Below are positions 7,722 through 15,698 of a stretch of 17,484 nucleotides of DNA, in pieces. The DNA is from an uncultured Ruminococcus sp. (GTDB lineage Bacteria > Bacillota > Clostridia > Oscillospirales > Acutalibacteraceae): assembly GCA_902797065.1 (NCBI GenBank), contig CADBRK010000020.1:1-17484 (forward strand). Reading direction: 5' to 3'. A program made the position numbers and the translations under genes. Within the stretch, counting starts at the first letter, position 1; every line of letters starts with the position of its first letter. Below the pieces are notes generated by a model. The model was not told the DNA's origin. It was given only the letters and a program-made list of their open reading frames with translations, and made no database searches.

Positions 7722-9320
7722 ATGAGCGACAAAAAAACTGAAACAACTTCTTCAAAAAGTAAATCTATAGTACCTATAATAATTGCAGCAGTGATATTGG
7801 CACTTATTGCCTCGGGTGCATTTATTTTTACAAATAGATCGAAAAAAAATAAAGAACCTGTAGGTAATACAAGTTCGGTTAATGTGATCGATAAACGCAT
7901 TACTTTTAAAGATACTTTGCTTGAACTGAAAGTCGGAGAAAGTGTCGATCTGAAAACAATAACGGAATCACCTGACAATGAAGAGATCGGATACAGATCA
8001 GACGATACCAAAGTCGCAAAGGTAGACGAACAGGGAATTGTCACCGGATGTGCGCCGGGCAGCACAGTTGTTACTGCAGCTCTCACGAGTGACAACGGCA
8101 TTTCGTGTACAATAAGTATTACGGTTACCGAAAATACGGACACAGATGACAATAAATCCGCTGTAAGCTCTGCAAAGAATGATTCAGATACCGAGTCAGA
8201 CGTGAGTGACACAGCGAAAAAAGACACTTCTTCATCGGTAAGCTCAAAACAGACAGACAGCGATAAAAAATCAACCAGTTCTTCTGCCGGCAAAACCGAA
8301 AGCAGCTCTTCCGCTTCAAGATCTTCCCAGCCTGTAAATAGTACCAACACAAATACAAATACAAACACCAATACCAACACAAGTCCTTCAAACAATGAAA
8401 CATCATCTTCTACAACAAGCAATGTCGAGAACACTACAACAGACTCACAAAGTGAAACAAATACCGACAATACACCTGCCCCGAATAATACAAATGAGTA
8501 TATAGACCCCAACAGTGTCGGCAAAAGTATTCCGATCAGCTATGTAGAGACAGATGAGAAAAAAGTCAGCATCAGCTTTGACGCTTCATGGGGTAATGAT
8601 AAAACTCAGTTGATTCTCGATACTCTGGAGCAGTATGATATAAAGACAACATTTTTCCTTGTCGGGATCTGGGTAAGGGCATACCCCGATGATGTGAAAA
8701 AAATAGCGGCGGCTGGGCATGACATCGGAAATCACTCGAATACTCATCCCGATCTGACTCAGCTTGATATGGCAGGGATTCGTAATGAAATGGAGATCTG
8801 CAGTTCGGAGATAGAAGCGCTGACAGGAAAAAGACCGACGCTTTTCAGAAATCCGTACGGGGCTTATGACAACCGAGTTACCGGAACAGCCCTCGGAATG
8901 GGTATGGACTGTATTCAATGGGACGTCGATACACTTGACTGGACAAATAATTCCGGGTCGGAGATATGCTCAAGGATTAGGAACAATATACGAAACGGCT
9001 CGATAATCCTGATGCATAACGCAGGCGGAAATACAGCGGACTCTCTGCCGATGATTATTCAGACAATACGTGATCTCGGATACGAGATCGTTCCTATCTC
9101 CGAGCTTCTGCCGGACGGTGATTATATAACGGATTATTCGGGAAAAGCTATACCGCTTGATCCGCCCGAAACCGATATTTCGGAGAATTCGGATGATTCA
9201 AGCGCCGATAATTCCGATGAAACTGTATCCGAGGGTGACGTGCCTACCGATACAGACTCTGTGATCGAAGAAATACAATCCGATAGTGATACACCGGATA
9301 ATACCTCTTCGGAAGATTAG
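7722..9320 (+). CDS. Membrane-anchored Big_2 domain + NodB polysaccharide deacetylase (PdaB-like)
   Basis: A 532-residue protein: a short cytoplasmic N-terminus, a membrane anchor (about 16-37), a bacterial Ig-like Big_2 domain (about 56-137, with YRSDDTKVAKVDEQGIVTG and PGSTVVTA), a long Ser/Thr/Asn linker (138-265) with a TN dipeptide repeat, a NodB deacetylase domain (275-465), and an acidic tail (about 478-532). Catalytic motifs visible are SFDASWG (D287), H338 and H342 in HDIGNHSNTH, FRNPYG (375-380), DTLDW (403-407) and LMHN (H432). The usual second Asp of TFDDG, a metal ligand, is Ala288, as I recall for PdaB-like sporulation deacetylases. It probably removes acetyl groups from peptidoglycan or another surface glycan. 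It has its own promoter and a terminator behind, so it is monocistronic. The NodB fold is certain; the substrate is inferred. Confidence 0.93.
   Translation: MSDKKTETTSSKSKSIVPIIIAAVILALIASGAFIFTNRSKKNKEPVGNTSSVNVIDKRITFKDTLLELKVGESVDLKTITESPDNEEIGYRSDDTKVAKVDEQGIVTGCAPGSTVVTAALTSDNGISCTISITVTENTDTDDNKSAVSSAKNDSDTESDVSDTAKKDTSSSVSSKQTDSDKKSTSSSAGKTESSSSASRSSQPVNSTNTNTNTNTNTNTSPSNNETSSSTTSNVENTTTDSQSETNTDNTPAPNNTNEYIDPNSVGKSIPISYVETDEKKVSISFDASWGNDKTQLILDTLEQYDIKTTFFLVGIWVRAYPDDVKKIAAAGHDIGNHSNTHPDLTQLDMAGIRNEMEICSSEIEALTGKRPTLFRNPYGAYDNRVTGTALGMGMDCIQWDVDTLDWTNNSGSEICSRIRNNIRNGSIILMHNAGGNTADSLPMIIQTIRDLGYEIVPISELLPDGDYITDYSGKAIPLDPPETDISENSDDSSADNSDETVSEGDVPTDTDSVIEEIQSDSDTPDNTSSED
8343..8378 (+). 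repeat. Hexanucleotide repeat coding (Thr-Asn)6
   Basis: Six copies of an ACN-AAY hexamer within the deacetylase linker, mostly ACAAAT/ACAAAC/ACCAAT variants. Each unit is two codons, so gain or loss changes linker length without a frameshift. Confidence 0.85.
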
Positions 9321-9373
9321 TATCACAGCATTCATAATAAACAAGCAATACCGTAAAATAATATTACAAGAAG

Positions 9374-9405
9374 AAAACAGACGTTCGGTTTGAGCGTCTG
9401 TTTTT
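9374..9405. terminator. Bidirectional terminator between convergent genes
   Basis: A 13-bp stem, arms 9374-9386 and 9392-9404 with one G-U pair, and loop GGTTT. It has T5 (9401-9405) on the plus strand and, on the minus strand, the complement of A4 (9374-9377). It lies between the deacetylase (ends 9320) and the regulator gene (ends 9410) and can serve both. Confidence 0.88.
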
Positions 9406-9409
9406 ATCA

Positions 9410-9838
9410 TCAGTCATTTTTGAAATCGGAGCGGATTCTATCTGCAAGCGAGAGGAACCCGTCTGCCTTCATAAGTGCAAGACCCTGACTCTCGTCACCG
9501 AGAACCACAAGTTTCTCTCCGGGCTGCAGTGAGAATATTTTTCTTGCTTTTGCAGGGATCACGATCTGTCCTTTTTCTCCGATAGTTACAATACCGAATA
9601 AATATCTCCCTTTGGGCGGCGGCAAAAGTCCTTCGGTGTTTTCGGGGTTATAGTTTACAAGATCGTCAAGCGTAACGTTAAACAGATCGGCTATCATCCT
9701 GCACCTATCTATATCCGGTATAGAATCACCTGACTCCCACTTCGCAACAGCCTGACGGGATACTCCGACTTTTTCGGCTATATCCTCCTGAGTAAGCTTG
9801 TGCATTTTTCTTAGCTGAATTAGATTATCCCTGAACAT
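9410..9838 (-). CDS. Transcription regulator: XRE helix-turn-helix fused to SpoVT/AbrB domain
   Basis: A 142-residue fusion of two DNA-binding modules. Residues 5-60 form a Cro/C1-type HTH (KLTQEDIAEKVGVSRQAVAKWESGDSIPD). Residues about 82-125 form an AbrB/SpoVT swapped-hairpin domain (VTIGEKGQIVIPAKARKIFSLQPGEKLVVLGD). Such fusions are common in Clostridia; targets cannot be predicted. I chose ATG 9838, nine bases after AAGGAG; the frame is open further upstream, but those residues lie inside the acyltransferase gene. It overlaps the 3' end of the acyltransferase by 14 bases, indicating translational coupling, so it may regulate that gene or sense its product. No antisense toxin-like partner is present, so the AbrB part is not an antitoxin here as far as I see. 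Confidence 0.93.
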   Translation of the reverse strand: MFRDNLIQLRKMHKLTQEDIAEKVGVSRQAVAKWESGDSIPDIDRCRMIADLFNVTLDDLVNYNPENTEGLLPPPKGRYLFGIVTIGEKGQIVIPAKARKIFSLQPGEKLVVLGDESQGLALMKADGFLSLADRIRSDFKND

Positions 9839-10913
9839 TTTTCTTCTCCTTTTTGATACCGAGAACACACCAGCGGAGAATCGGTATTCTTGAAATGATC
9901 TCATTTAACAGGAATCCGCCGACAAATGTTGCTGCGCCTGTTATAAGGTATGTAGGAAGAGCAGGCATTTGTGTATACTTATGCAGCAATAATGCAACAG
10001 ACGACATTGCCAGATAATGCAGAATATAAAAACCATAGCTGCGTTTTGTCAGGAACTTCGTTGTATTATTTGAAGTATTGAACCACTTCTTAAAGGAAGC
10101 AAAAATTGCGAGACACATAGCCCAGGCAAAAGCAACAGCTTCAATGCAGTTATAGCAAGGTGCTTCACCGTAATTCTGTCCGAAACGAAGGATCGTAAAG
10201 ACTGCGCCGAGAACAGCCGCCGCTGCAATCAGAAAATATCTGTATTTGACAAGTCTGTCAATAACTTCTTCATGTGCAAATACGAAATAACCGAGAAGGA
10301 ATCCCATTCCGTAATAACCGAAACGATAAACAAGAACCATCGGGGTGTTGAGTATAAGTCCCGATAAAAATACGGGCACAACAAGCAGAACAAGTACGAT
10401 AATATTTGTCTTTTTTGTAAGTTCGAAAAGCTTTCCTTTTTCACATAGTCTGATCAGCGCAAGACCCAGTGAAAAAAGCGACAGCAGCTGAGCAAACCAC
10501 AACACGCCTATACCGGAAAGACACATGATCAGATATTTGATCGCTGCCGGAATATTATCGGGGATCATTGATTCGGAAGCGTCGGATAAATTCATATTGA
10601 TATAGCCCTGTATCCAGCAGTAAACAAACACACCTATGGTTGAAGGAACAAGAAGCTTTGTTGTTCTTGATTTGATATATTCTTTTATGGTATGCTTTTC
10701 AAGATACAGTCTTGAGCTGATACCGGCTACAATAAACAACAGCAGCATAAACCATGGATAGCATAAATATAAGAACGCGTCCTGATACTGTACTTCTTTG
10801 AAAGGTCCTACTACTCCGAAAGTTGCTACTCCGTTATACATATAAATAACGTGATAAAGACCCACCAGCAATACCGTAAACCACCTGATGTTGTCCAAAT
10901 AATGTTTTCTCAT
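9825..10913 (-). CDS. Acyltransferase family 3 (OafA/YrhL-type) membrane protein
   Basis: A 362-residue polytopic membrane protein, the usual length for acyltransferase-3 proteins, with about ten hydrophobic segments. The N-terminus carries the family pattern, with Arg10 and the conserved His21 in helix 1 (LDNIRWFTVLLVGLYHVIYM). The family transfers acetyl or other acyl groups to sugars, peptidoglycan, lipids or antibiotics at the membrane; the acceptor here is unknown. The ATG follows AAGGTGGG about eight bases upstream, and a promoter lies 31 bases further out. Its last 14 bases overlap the HTH-AbrB regulator gene. Confidence 0.88.
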   Translation of the reverse strand: MRKHYLDNIRWFTVLLVGLYHVIYMYNGVATFGVVGPFKEVQYQDAFLYLCYPWFMLLLFIVAGISSRLYLEKHTIKEYIKSRTTKLLVPSTIGVFVYCWIQGYINMNLSDASESMIPDNIPAAIKYLIMCLSGIGVLWFAQLLSLFSLGLALIRLCEKGKLFELTKKTNIIVLVLLVVPVFLSGLILNTPMVLVYRFGYYGMGFLLGYFVFAHEEVIDRLVKYRYFLIAAAAVLGAVFTILRFGQNYGEAPCYNCIEAVAFAWAMCLAIFASFKKWFNTSNNTTKFLTKRSYGFYILHYLAMSSVALLLHKYTQMPALPTYLITGAATFVGGFLLNEIISRIPILRWCVLGIKKEKKNVQG

Positions 10914-10943
10914 ATAATTCCCACCTTTGCAATTTATATTAAC

Positions 10944-10972
10944 ATTATAATACTAAACTGCAAGTCCGTCTA
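10944..10972 (-). promoter_or_regulatory. Promoter for the acyltransferase-regulator pair
   Basis: On the minus strand: TAGACG (10972-10967, 4 of 6 matches to the -35 consensus), a 17-base spacer, and a perfect TATAAT (10949-10944), 31 bases before the ATG at 10913. Confidence 0.6.
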
Positions 10973-10978
10973 CCAACC

Positions 10979-11005
10979 AAAAAACACATCTATAAGATTA
11001 TATGT
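10979..11005 (-). terminator. Weak possible terminator after the PP2C gene
   Basis: On the minus strand ACAT (11005-11002) can pair with ATGT (10989-10986) plus a few inner A-T pairs, followed after one base by T6 (10984-10979). The stem is short and A/T-rich, so termination may be inefficient. Confidence 0.3.
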
Positions 11006-11039
11006 TAGTTTTAGTTGCTTTTATAGTGAAGGAATGACT

Positions 11040-11867
11040 TTACTTTCCAAGAATAATACCAAGTGAAATATCGTCGCCGCTGCCCTTTTGCGACATCTTG
11101 GGCAAATAATCCAAAAGCTCTATAATCGCTTCCATCTCGCTGTAAGAGTCAAACGACTTCAAGACCGTAGAATAAAAGTCATGTAGTTTATCGTGGTTTT
11201 CAAAACAATTATCCACTCCGTCACTTGCTATAAATAAGGCTTTCGGGAGTTTCGTGCTGAAATGGTGGCGCATGTTATAAATAGCTGTCCTGTCACAAAT
11301 TGATGTAGTATAATTAAAAACACAATTATCGTCATGCGGGATCGGGTGCTCAAAATTGTTTTCGGCATCAACGGAAACGCATTCGCCGTCTCCTATGTGT
11401 ATACCGAACCAAAAATCATCTGTGATCACATTAACAAGCATTGTTGTACCGTATGCGCATTCTATCTTTTCGCCTATTGCGTAACGAAATCTCATTCGTG
11501 GATTGACCTGTTCAAGCTCCTCATCGGTAAAAGGATTATCTGCATAATCGGATTCTACGAGATCGTTCCACTCCGAGATAATGCTTTTCTCAAGCTGAAG
11601 CAGCATCTCGTTTACCTTGATCTCATCATTTGCATAGTAAGTGAGCATGGGGATTATATTTTCATCGTTCATACATTTTTTTACAGCTTTTACCGCAAAC
11701 TCACTGCCTTTATCCGATCGGAAGTAATCCTCTCCCCCGTGTCCGTCACAAACGGCAGTAAGAATATACTCCTCTTTATTCAGACTCAACGAAGCGTCCT
11801 GACAGGGGCGTCTTGCTTTTTTATGACTTGCACCCATAACCGTAAAATTATACGCTTTATATTTCAT
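11040..11867 (-). CDS. PP2C-type Ser/Thr protein phosphatase
   Basis: A 275-residue soluble metal-dependent phosphatase of near-minimal PP2C size. The metal-binding Asp motifs are intact: D24 (PCQDAS), D41-G-H-G-G, D160 in HIGDGE, D216-G in ASDGVD, and D265-D266 in GSGDDIS. Residues about 72-135 form an unusual helical insertion rich in Glu/Asp, compared with a standard PP2C. I chose ATG 11867, eight bases after AGAGGAG; an earlier GTG at 11888 overlaps the VWA gene and has no binding site. It begins 14 bases after the VWA gene and is last in the operon. It should reverse phosphorylation by the kinase encoded two genes upstream, on partner proteins or on the kinase itself (inference from the TerY-P triad arrangement). 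Confidence 0.93.
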   Translation of the reverse strand: MKYKAYNFTVMGASHKKARRPCQDASLSLNKEEYILTAVCDGHGGEDYFRSDKGSEFAVKAVKKCMNDENIIPMLTYYANDEIKVNEMLLQLEKSIISEWNDLVESDYADNPFTDEELEQVNPRMRFRYAIGEKIECAYGTTMLVNVITDDFWFGIHIGDGECVSVDAENNFEHPIPHDDNCVFNYTTSICDRTAIYNMRHHFSTKLPKALFIASDGVDNCFENHDKLHDFYSTVLKSFDSYSEMEAIIELLDYLPKMSQKGSGDDISLGIILGK

Positions 11868-11881
11868 GTATGATTCTCCTC

Positions 11882-12613
11882 TTACCACAAGACTTCATCT
11901 TCTGCAAAGTCACCGCTGTTAGATGCGATCTGTACCTGTTCTATAAAATCATCCTGCTTGGACGGCGCTGCATCAGGATTAGCTTTTCCGACGGACGAAC
12001 TTTTTGAGCCTATCTGCGAAGATGTTACCGACAGAAATCTGATCATTTTCCTGAGCACTTCCGGATTATGCGCTGTAAGAACGGCATCGGGATCGCCTGT
12101 AAAATCGGCAAGGACTTCTTTATTAGCGTCTTCGCCAATTGCAACAGCTACTTTAATTGCTTTCCTGAACCAGTTGTTTTTCCAAAGATCGTCCAAACAG
12201 TCTATGTACTCGTCCGTAGGTTCACCGTCCGACAGCAAAAAGATAGCAGGTGCAAACGAACCCGTTATTTCACTCATAAATGCATTTCGGGAAAGCTTTT
12301 CATTCAGACAGCTGCATGCGTCGCCGAAAGCAGTCAACCCCGAAGCATTCAGATAATCCCAGCTGAAATCCTCCGCAGGAACGGGCTTCGGAGTGATCCA
12401 TTTCGCACTGTTTGAAAATGCAAGAACTGCGATTTTTATCTGTGCGTCTGCATTGCTTTGTGATATTTCGCTGATTTCTGGAATAACATCTTCGATCGCC
12501 TGATTAAGCGTACCGATCTTTGAACCTTCCATACTGCCTGAGGTGTCCACCACAAAAAACAATACCATCGTACGCCTTGCGACCTCAACTACATCGTCAT
12601 ATATATTAGCCAT
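11882..12613 (-). CDS. TerY-like von Willebrand factor A domain protein
   Basis: A 243-residue protein with a VWA domain at about residues 14-197 and a polar 45-residue C-terminal tail. The MIDAS metal site is complete: D23-T-S25-G-S27 (VVDTSGSMEG), T94 (GLTAFGDA) and D129 (LLSDGEPTD). No signal peptide or membrane anchor is present, so it acts in the cytoplasm. It resembles TerY/YegL-type VWA proteins, thought to be metal-dependent scaffolds. ATG 12613 has GAGGAGG seven bases upstream; the frame extends farther upstream, but those residues fall in the kinase gene. Neighbours are the kinase (53 bases upstream) and PP2C (14 bases downstream), the classic triad. The Ser-rich tail (about 198-243: SSQIGSKSSSVGK) could be a target of the kinase. 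Confidence 0.93.
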   Translation of the reverse strand: MANIYDDVVEVARRTMVLFFVVDTSGSMEGSKIGTLNQAIEDVIPEISEISQSNADAQIKIAVLAFSNSAKWITPKPVPAEDFSWDYLNASGLTAFGDACSCLNEKLSRNAFMSEITGSFAPAIFLLSDGEPTDEYIDCLDDLWKNNWFRKAIKVAVAIGEDANKEVLADFTGDPDAVLTAHNPEVLRKMIRFLSVTSSQIGSKSSSVGKANPDAAPSKQDDFIEQVQIASNSGDFAEDEVLW

Positions 12614-12666
12614 TATTATCCTCCTCATTTGCACACAAGTAAGCATGGAATCGATATAGAATGCCT

Positions 12667-13956
12667 TCACATCGCGATCAGTCCGACACAGCCGCCGAAA
12701 TCTATTGATTTTGCCACGGCAATTATCTGTACACGGCCGTTTTGCAGAATACTCTCGGTTCCGTCTTTCAGAGTAACTTTCCAATCATACCCGCTTGTGT
12801 TTCTAAGTCCCCACACATCGGGGCGGTTGCGGCTCCTGATGACCTCGCCGACTTTATGTAAGTAATCGTCGCTGTCCACGTCGATGTGACAGCGATATAT
12901 ATTATTACCCGGGAACAATGCTGCCGCATACTTCTTTGAAATAAGCACCGGCGGTCTCGGTATTTTTCCTTCGCAATTAATGCAGAAGCTTACATCTTCA
13001 TTCAGATCGACAAAAGTATCTCCACCGCACGGACACTTTACTATACAATCACGCAGTCTTGTAAATGCGATCTGCCATTCGTTGTCGGAAGGTCTAGGTT
13101 TCTGACCGTGCAGACATTCCTGTGAAAAAACACAAGAGAACTTCTCTCTGATAAACCCCGGGAACAGATCCCATAGCTTTATTACATTACAGTGAACGCC
13201 CCGAACAGGACGGTTGCTGTTCTCTTGCTTGTCATAGATAAAGAGCGGTATTTTTCCGTAAAACTTTTGTTCAAGCTCCTCGGTAAGACAAGGACATAAT
13301 GTGCGTTTGCCTTCCAGCGGATGATCGAGAAACAACAATCTGAACAGAATAACAGCCAGAGAAAATCTGTCCGTCATCACATCGGGAGCTTTGAGATTTC
13401 TCACTACTTCGGGCGCCATATAGCGCGCCTTACCTGCGATACCGAGACTCTCACCGTACGGCGCAACATTATCGGTATCACAAATGAGTACAGCGCCGCT
13501 TTGAGGTTCTATAAAAAAATTGCCGTCATTCAGATCCTGATAAGAAAAACCTCTCCTGTGCAGCTCCCGGAATCCGTTTGTAATATTCAGGGCTGCATTT
13601 ACAACAGAGCGAACGGAAGGAAACTTTTCTCTTGTCAGTAAGAAATCGGAAAAACATTTATACTCCGAAGGAATAAGATCCATTATATAGCCAAACTCTC
13701 CGTCGATTATTTCCGTAACATCTTTCGGCCATATAAAAACAGGTGACGGAGAGCCTTGCTCAATGTTATTGATCAGGTTATCGTAGAATTTTGCCGGGTT
13801 TTTTAAAGAATTCGTGTGATACCATTTCAGGGCATACTCACAGCCGTTCATCTCTGCAAGATAAACATTTCCTTGCCCGCCTTCACCGAGTTTGTTTTTT
13901 ACAACAGCCGTTCCGTTTTTTAGCGGTATTCTGTTACCCGACGAAAACTTTGCCAT
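12667..13956 (-). CDS. Ser/Thr protein kinase with zinc ribbon and FHA-like C-terminus
   Basis: A 429-residue cytoplasmic kinase. Residues about 14-305 form the kinase fold: glycine loop GEGGQG (24-29), Lys44 (YALKWY), a catalytic loop with D141 and N146 in YQDLNDGN where HRD is expected, D160 in CDTD in place of DFG, and APE (181-183). Asp and Lys are kept, so it may well be active despite the altered motifs. A zinc-ribbon-like segment follows (C308, C310, C325, C328). Residues about 345-425 look like a small beta-sandwich with FHA-type features (WGLRNTSGYDWKV, then DGT and G-hydrophobic-hydrophobic strands, IDFGG), a tentative call. There are no membrane helices, unlike PASTA kinases. ATG 13956 follows AGGAGAG. 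It starts 10 bases after the upstream gene. It matches the kinase of TerY-P triads. Confidence 0.92.
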   Translation of the reverse strand: MAKFSSGNRIPLKNGTAVVKNKLGEGGQGNVYLAEMNGCEYALKWYHTNSLKNPAKFYDNLINNIEQGSPSPVFIWPKDVTEIIDGEFGYIMDLIPSEYKCFSDFLLTREKFPSVRSVVNAALNITNGFRELHRRGFSYQDLNDGNFFIEPQSGAVLICDTDNVAPYGESLGIAGKARYMAPEVVRNLKAPDVMTDRFSLAVILFRLLFLDHPLEGKRTLCPCLTEELEQKFYGKIPLFIYDKQENSNRPVRGVHCNVIKLWDLFPGFIREKFSCVFSQECLHGQKPRPSDNEWQIAFTRLRDCIVKCPCGGDTFVDLNEDVSFCINCEGKIPRPPVLISKKYAAALFPGNNIYRCHIDVDSDDYLHKVGEVIRSRNRPDVWGLRNTSGYDWKVTLKDGTESILQNGRVQIIAVAKSIDFGGCVGLIAM

Positions 13957-13966
13957 TATATCTCTC

Positions 13967-14629
13967 CTATCTGTTGGTTAACTTGATATGCTTATACTCG
14001 CCGGGTTTATCAATTCTGTACGAGTAGAGATCTGTCGGATTCCCGCCGAGTCCGAGCAGAATATTCTCCCTCTCGGAATTGTCCCATACATACGCGCTCA
14101 ATACTTTTAAAACCTTGTAGCCCTTTGCTGTATCGGAATCAATAGACAGCCCATAAAGCATATTACTCCACGAGTACGATCTTACATACTCACACATATA
14201 CGGCTGTTCTTCGGCATAATAAAGAACAGGGGCAGACGTGCTGCCGTCAGGTGTATATGAAACGAAATCCTGATTGGTATACCATTCGATTTTATATGTA
14301 CCCGGCTCGAAGCCGTCGCGTTCCTCTTTCAGCACAAGAGTTTCTATAGGGTTATCTCCTTTGGCGTTATACGAGTAAACGGCATATTCAACAGAGTTTT
14401 CCTTATCACCGTAAGAGTACGATAACGAGTACTTATTTGACTGCAGATTAATATACCCGGAAACATCCATAGCCGGATCAGACGTTGTATTTTCCTTTAC
14501 AATGGTCATCATTTCAAAGACATCTCTGCCTGCGACAAACATAAGTCCTAAAGTTAATAATGCAGTAATGATAAGAAAAGGAACTAAAAACAAAGCATCT
14601 TTAAAAATACGTTTTCTTTTTTCACTCAT
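13967..14629 (-). CDS. Single-pass membrane protein with extracellular domain, unknown function
   Basis: A 220-residue protein with a basic N-terminus (MSEKRKRIFK), one membrane helix (about 12-33) and an outward-facing domain of about 185 residues rich in Tyr, Ser and beta-strand pattern (YSLSYSYG, VEYAVYSY, GTYKIEWYT), probably a beta-sandwich. I recognise no family. The N-in topology follows from the positive charges before the helix. ATG 14629 has AGGTG six bases upstream; the longer GTG start at 14638 has none. Its place between a polytopic membrane protein and the kinase, with gaps of 18 and 10 bases, suggests a sensor or an exported part of the same complex (inference). Confidence 0.85.
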   Translation of the reverse strand: MSEKRKRIFKDALFLVPFLIITALLTLGLMFVAGRDVFEMMTIVKENTTSDPAMDVSGYINLQSNKYSLSYSYGDKENSVEYAVYSYNAKGDNPIETLVLKEERDGFEPGTYKIEWYTNQDFVSYTPDGSTSAPVLYYAEEQPYMCEYVRSYSWSNMLYGLSIDSDTAKGYKVLKVLSAYVWDNSERENILLGLGGNPTDLYSYRIDKPGEYKHIKLTNR

Positions 14630-14647
14630 GACAATCACCTGTTATTC

Positions 14648-15658
14648 TCAAATCGAAGAGTGCTGTACGGCATAAGCTGCCAGTGTTCCTATTCCGCTCA
14701 GAAGCACAATTATCAGATATGCCGCAAACGGTCTTTTCTTTGATTCGTCGAGCCATGTGCCGATACGTCCGCTGTTAAAAATAATCAGAACTGCACTGAT
14801 TAAAGGAATGCACAGGAAACGAATATCACCTAATCCCAGCCACAGTACTTTAAACATAGCTACAAGATACATAGCTATCAATACTAAACTGAGTCTGCCT
14901 ACGCTTTCAAAACGATATAATCTTTTTCCGGTCAAAACTGTAAACATAAACAAAAATGCCGGTATTACGAATTTATCGCTCACAGTGATATCATGTATCA
15001 TAAAATAGCCGGCAACAGAACAAATGATGATCAAAAACCATCCTACAGGGCATGCAAACATAAACGGTCTGCCGTCCTCAAAATCGGTTCTACACCATTT
15101 GTTGACCATCTTTGAAAATATCTTTTCTTTAGGTTCCGACGGCGGCTGCTGTTCCGGTTCGGATTGTTCGGGTTCCCGGTTTTCCGTATTCTCTTCGGGC
15201 TTGGTTTCTTCATCGGTCACTTCTTGTAAAAAAATCATATTATCACCGTCTTTATCGTCCTCGATCATCTCGTCATGAACATCTTCAATTTTCGTTGTAT
15301 GTTTGGTTCGTATCATCTTTTCGGGGGCATACCGTTTAAGCTTCTTCATATCATCCCACAAAGAAGCTACCTGATTCACAGCAAACAAAGCTCTGTCTTC
15401 GCTTATTTCAATGCTATTGATTATCAAAGTAACTGCCTGAGTAAGATATAGTTCCGAGTTGTCTCTGTCTGCAACAGCGCGTTCGATCTTTTTCATTGTT
15501 CCGCATTCGTACATAGCTTTCAGCCTGTTCTTCTGTTTTTTGCATTTCGGGACAATATCAGATACAAGAGCAAGGGTCTTTTTGGGGTTTGTAAAAATAT
15601 CCACTTCCATATCCCACATTATTCGGAACAAAGCTTCAAAAAAGTAATTCTCGTTCAA
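14648..15658 (-). CDS. Membrane protein with N-terminal cytoplasmic domain and five helices, unknown function
   Basis: A 336-residue protein. Residues 1-125 form a charged, helical cytoplasmic domain (segment ALVSDIVPKCKKQKNRLKAM near 30-49). Residues 126-180 form an acidic, Pro/Glu-rich linker. Then come about five membrane helices (roughly 203-220, 229-245, 255-272, 280-295, 311-330). I recognise no characterised family. No well-placed ATG is seen. The frame opens at GTG 15667, but AGGGTG (15670-15665 on the minus strand) is six bases before a TTG at 15658, which I take as the start. First gene after the consensus promoter, so it begins the five-gene operon with the kinase, VWA and PP2C. 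The acidic linker with several Thr residues could be the kinase substrate (inference). Confidence 0.82.
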   Translation of the reverse strand: MNENYFFEALFRIMWDMEVDIFTNPKKTLALVSDIVPKCKKQKNRLKAMYECGTMKKIERAVADRDNSELYLTQAVTLIINSIEISEDRALFAVNQVASLWDDMKKLKRYAPEKMIRTKHTTKIEDVHDEMIEDDKDGDNMIFLQEVTDEETKPEENTENREPEQSEPEQQPPSEPKEKIFSKMVNKWCRTDFEDGRPFMFACPVGWFLIIICSVAGYFMIHDITVSDKFVIPAFLFMFTVLTGKRLYRFESVGRLSLVLIAMYLVAMFKVLWLGLGDIRFLCIPLISAVLIIFNSGRIGTWLDESKKRPFAAYLIIVLLSGIGTLAAYAVQHSSI

Positions 15659-15698
15659 TATAATCACCCTGACTCAAGAGCAAAAATCTGTTTTTTTA

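Noticed and set aside
7685..8524. Minus-strand open frame of 279 codons
   Set aside because: It is the antisense shadow of the low-complexity Ser/Thr linker of the deacetylase; its Val/Leu/Phe-rich product is what such codons give in reverse.
9839..9904. N-terminal extension of the HTH-AbrB regulator
   Set aside because: The extra residues lie inside the acyltransferase gene; AAGGAG precedes ATG 9838 and the HTH domain begins there.
11334..11873. Plus-strand open frame of 179 codons
   Set aside because: Antisense to the PP2C gene, whose metal-binding motifs are all intact.
11882..12613. Tellurite resistance operon
   Set aside because: The VWA protein is TerY-like, but no TerB, TerC, TerD or TerZ-type gene is encoded here, so a tellurite phenotype is not supported.
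12614..12784. N-terminal extension of the VWA protein
   Set aside because: Overlaps the kinase gene end, has no family-like sequence, and GAGGAGG precedes ATG 12613.
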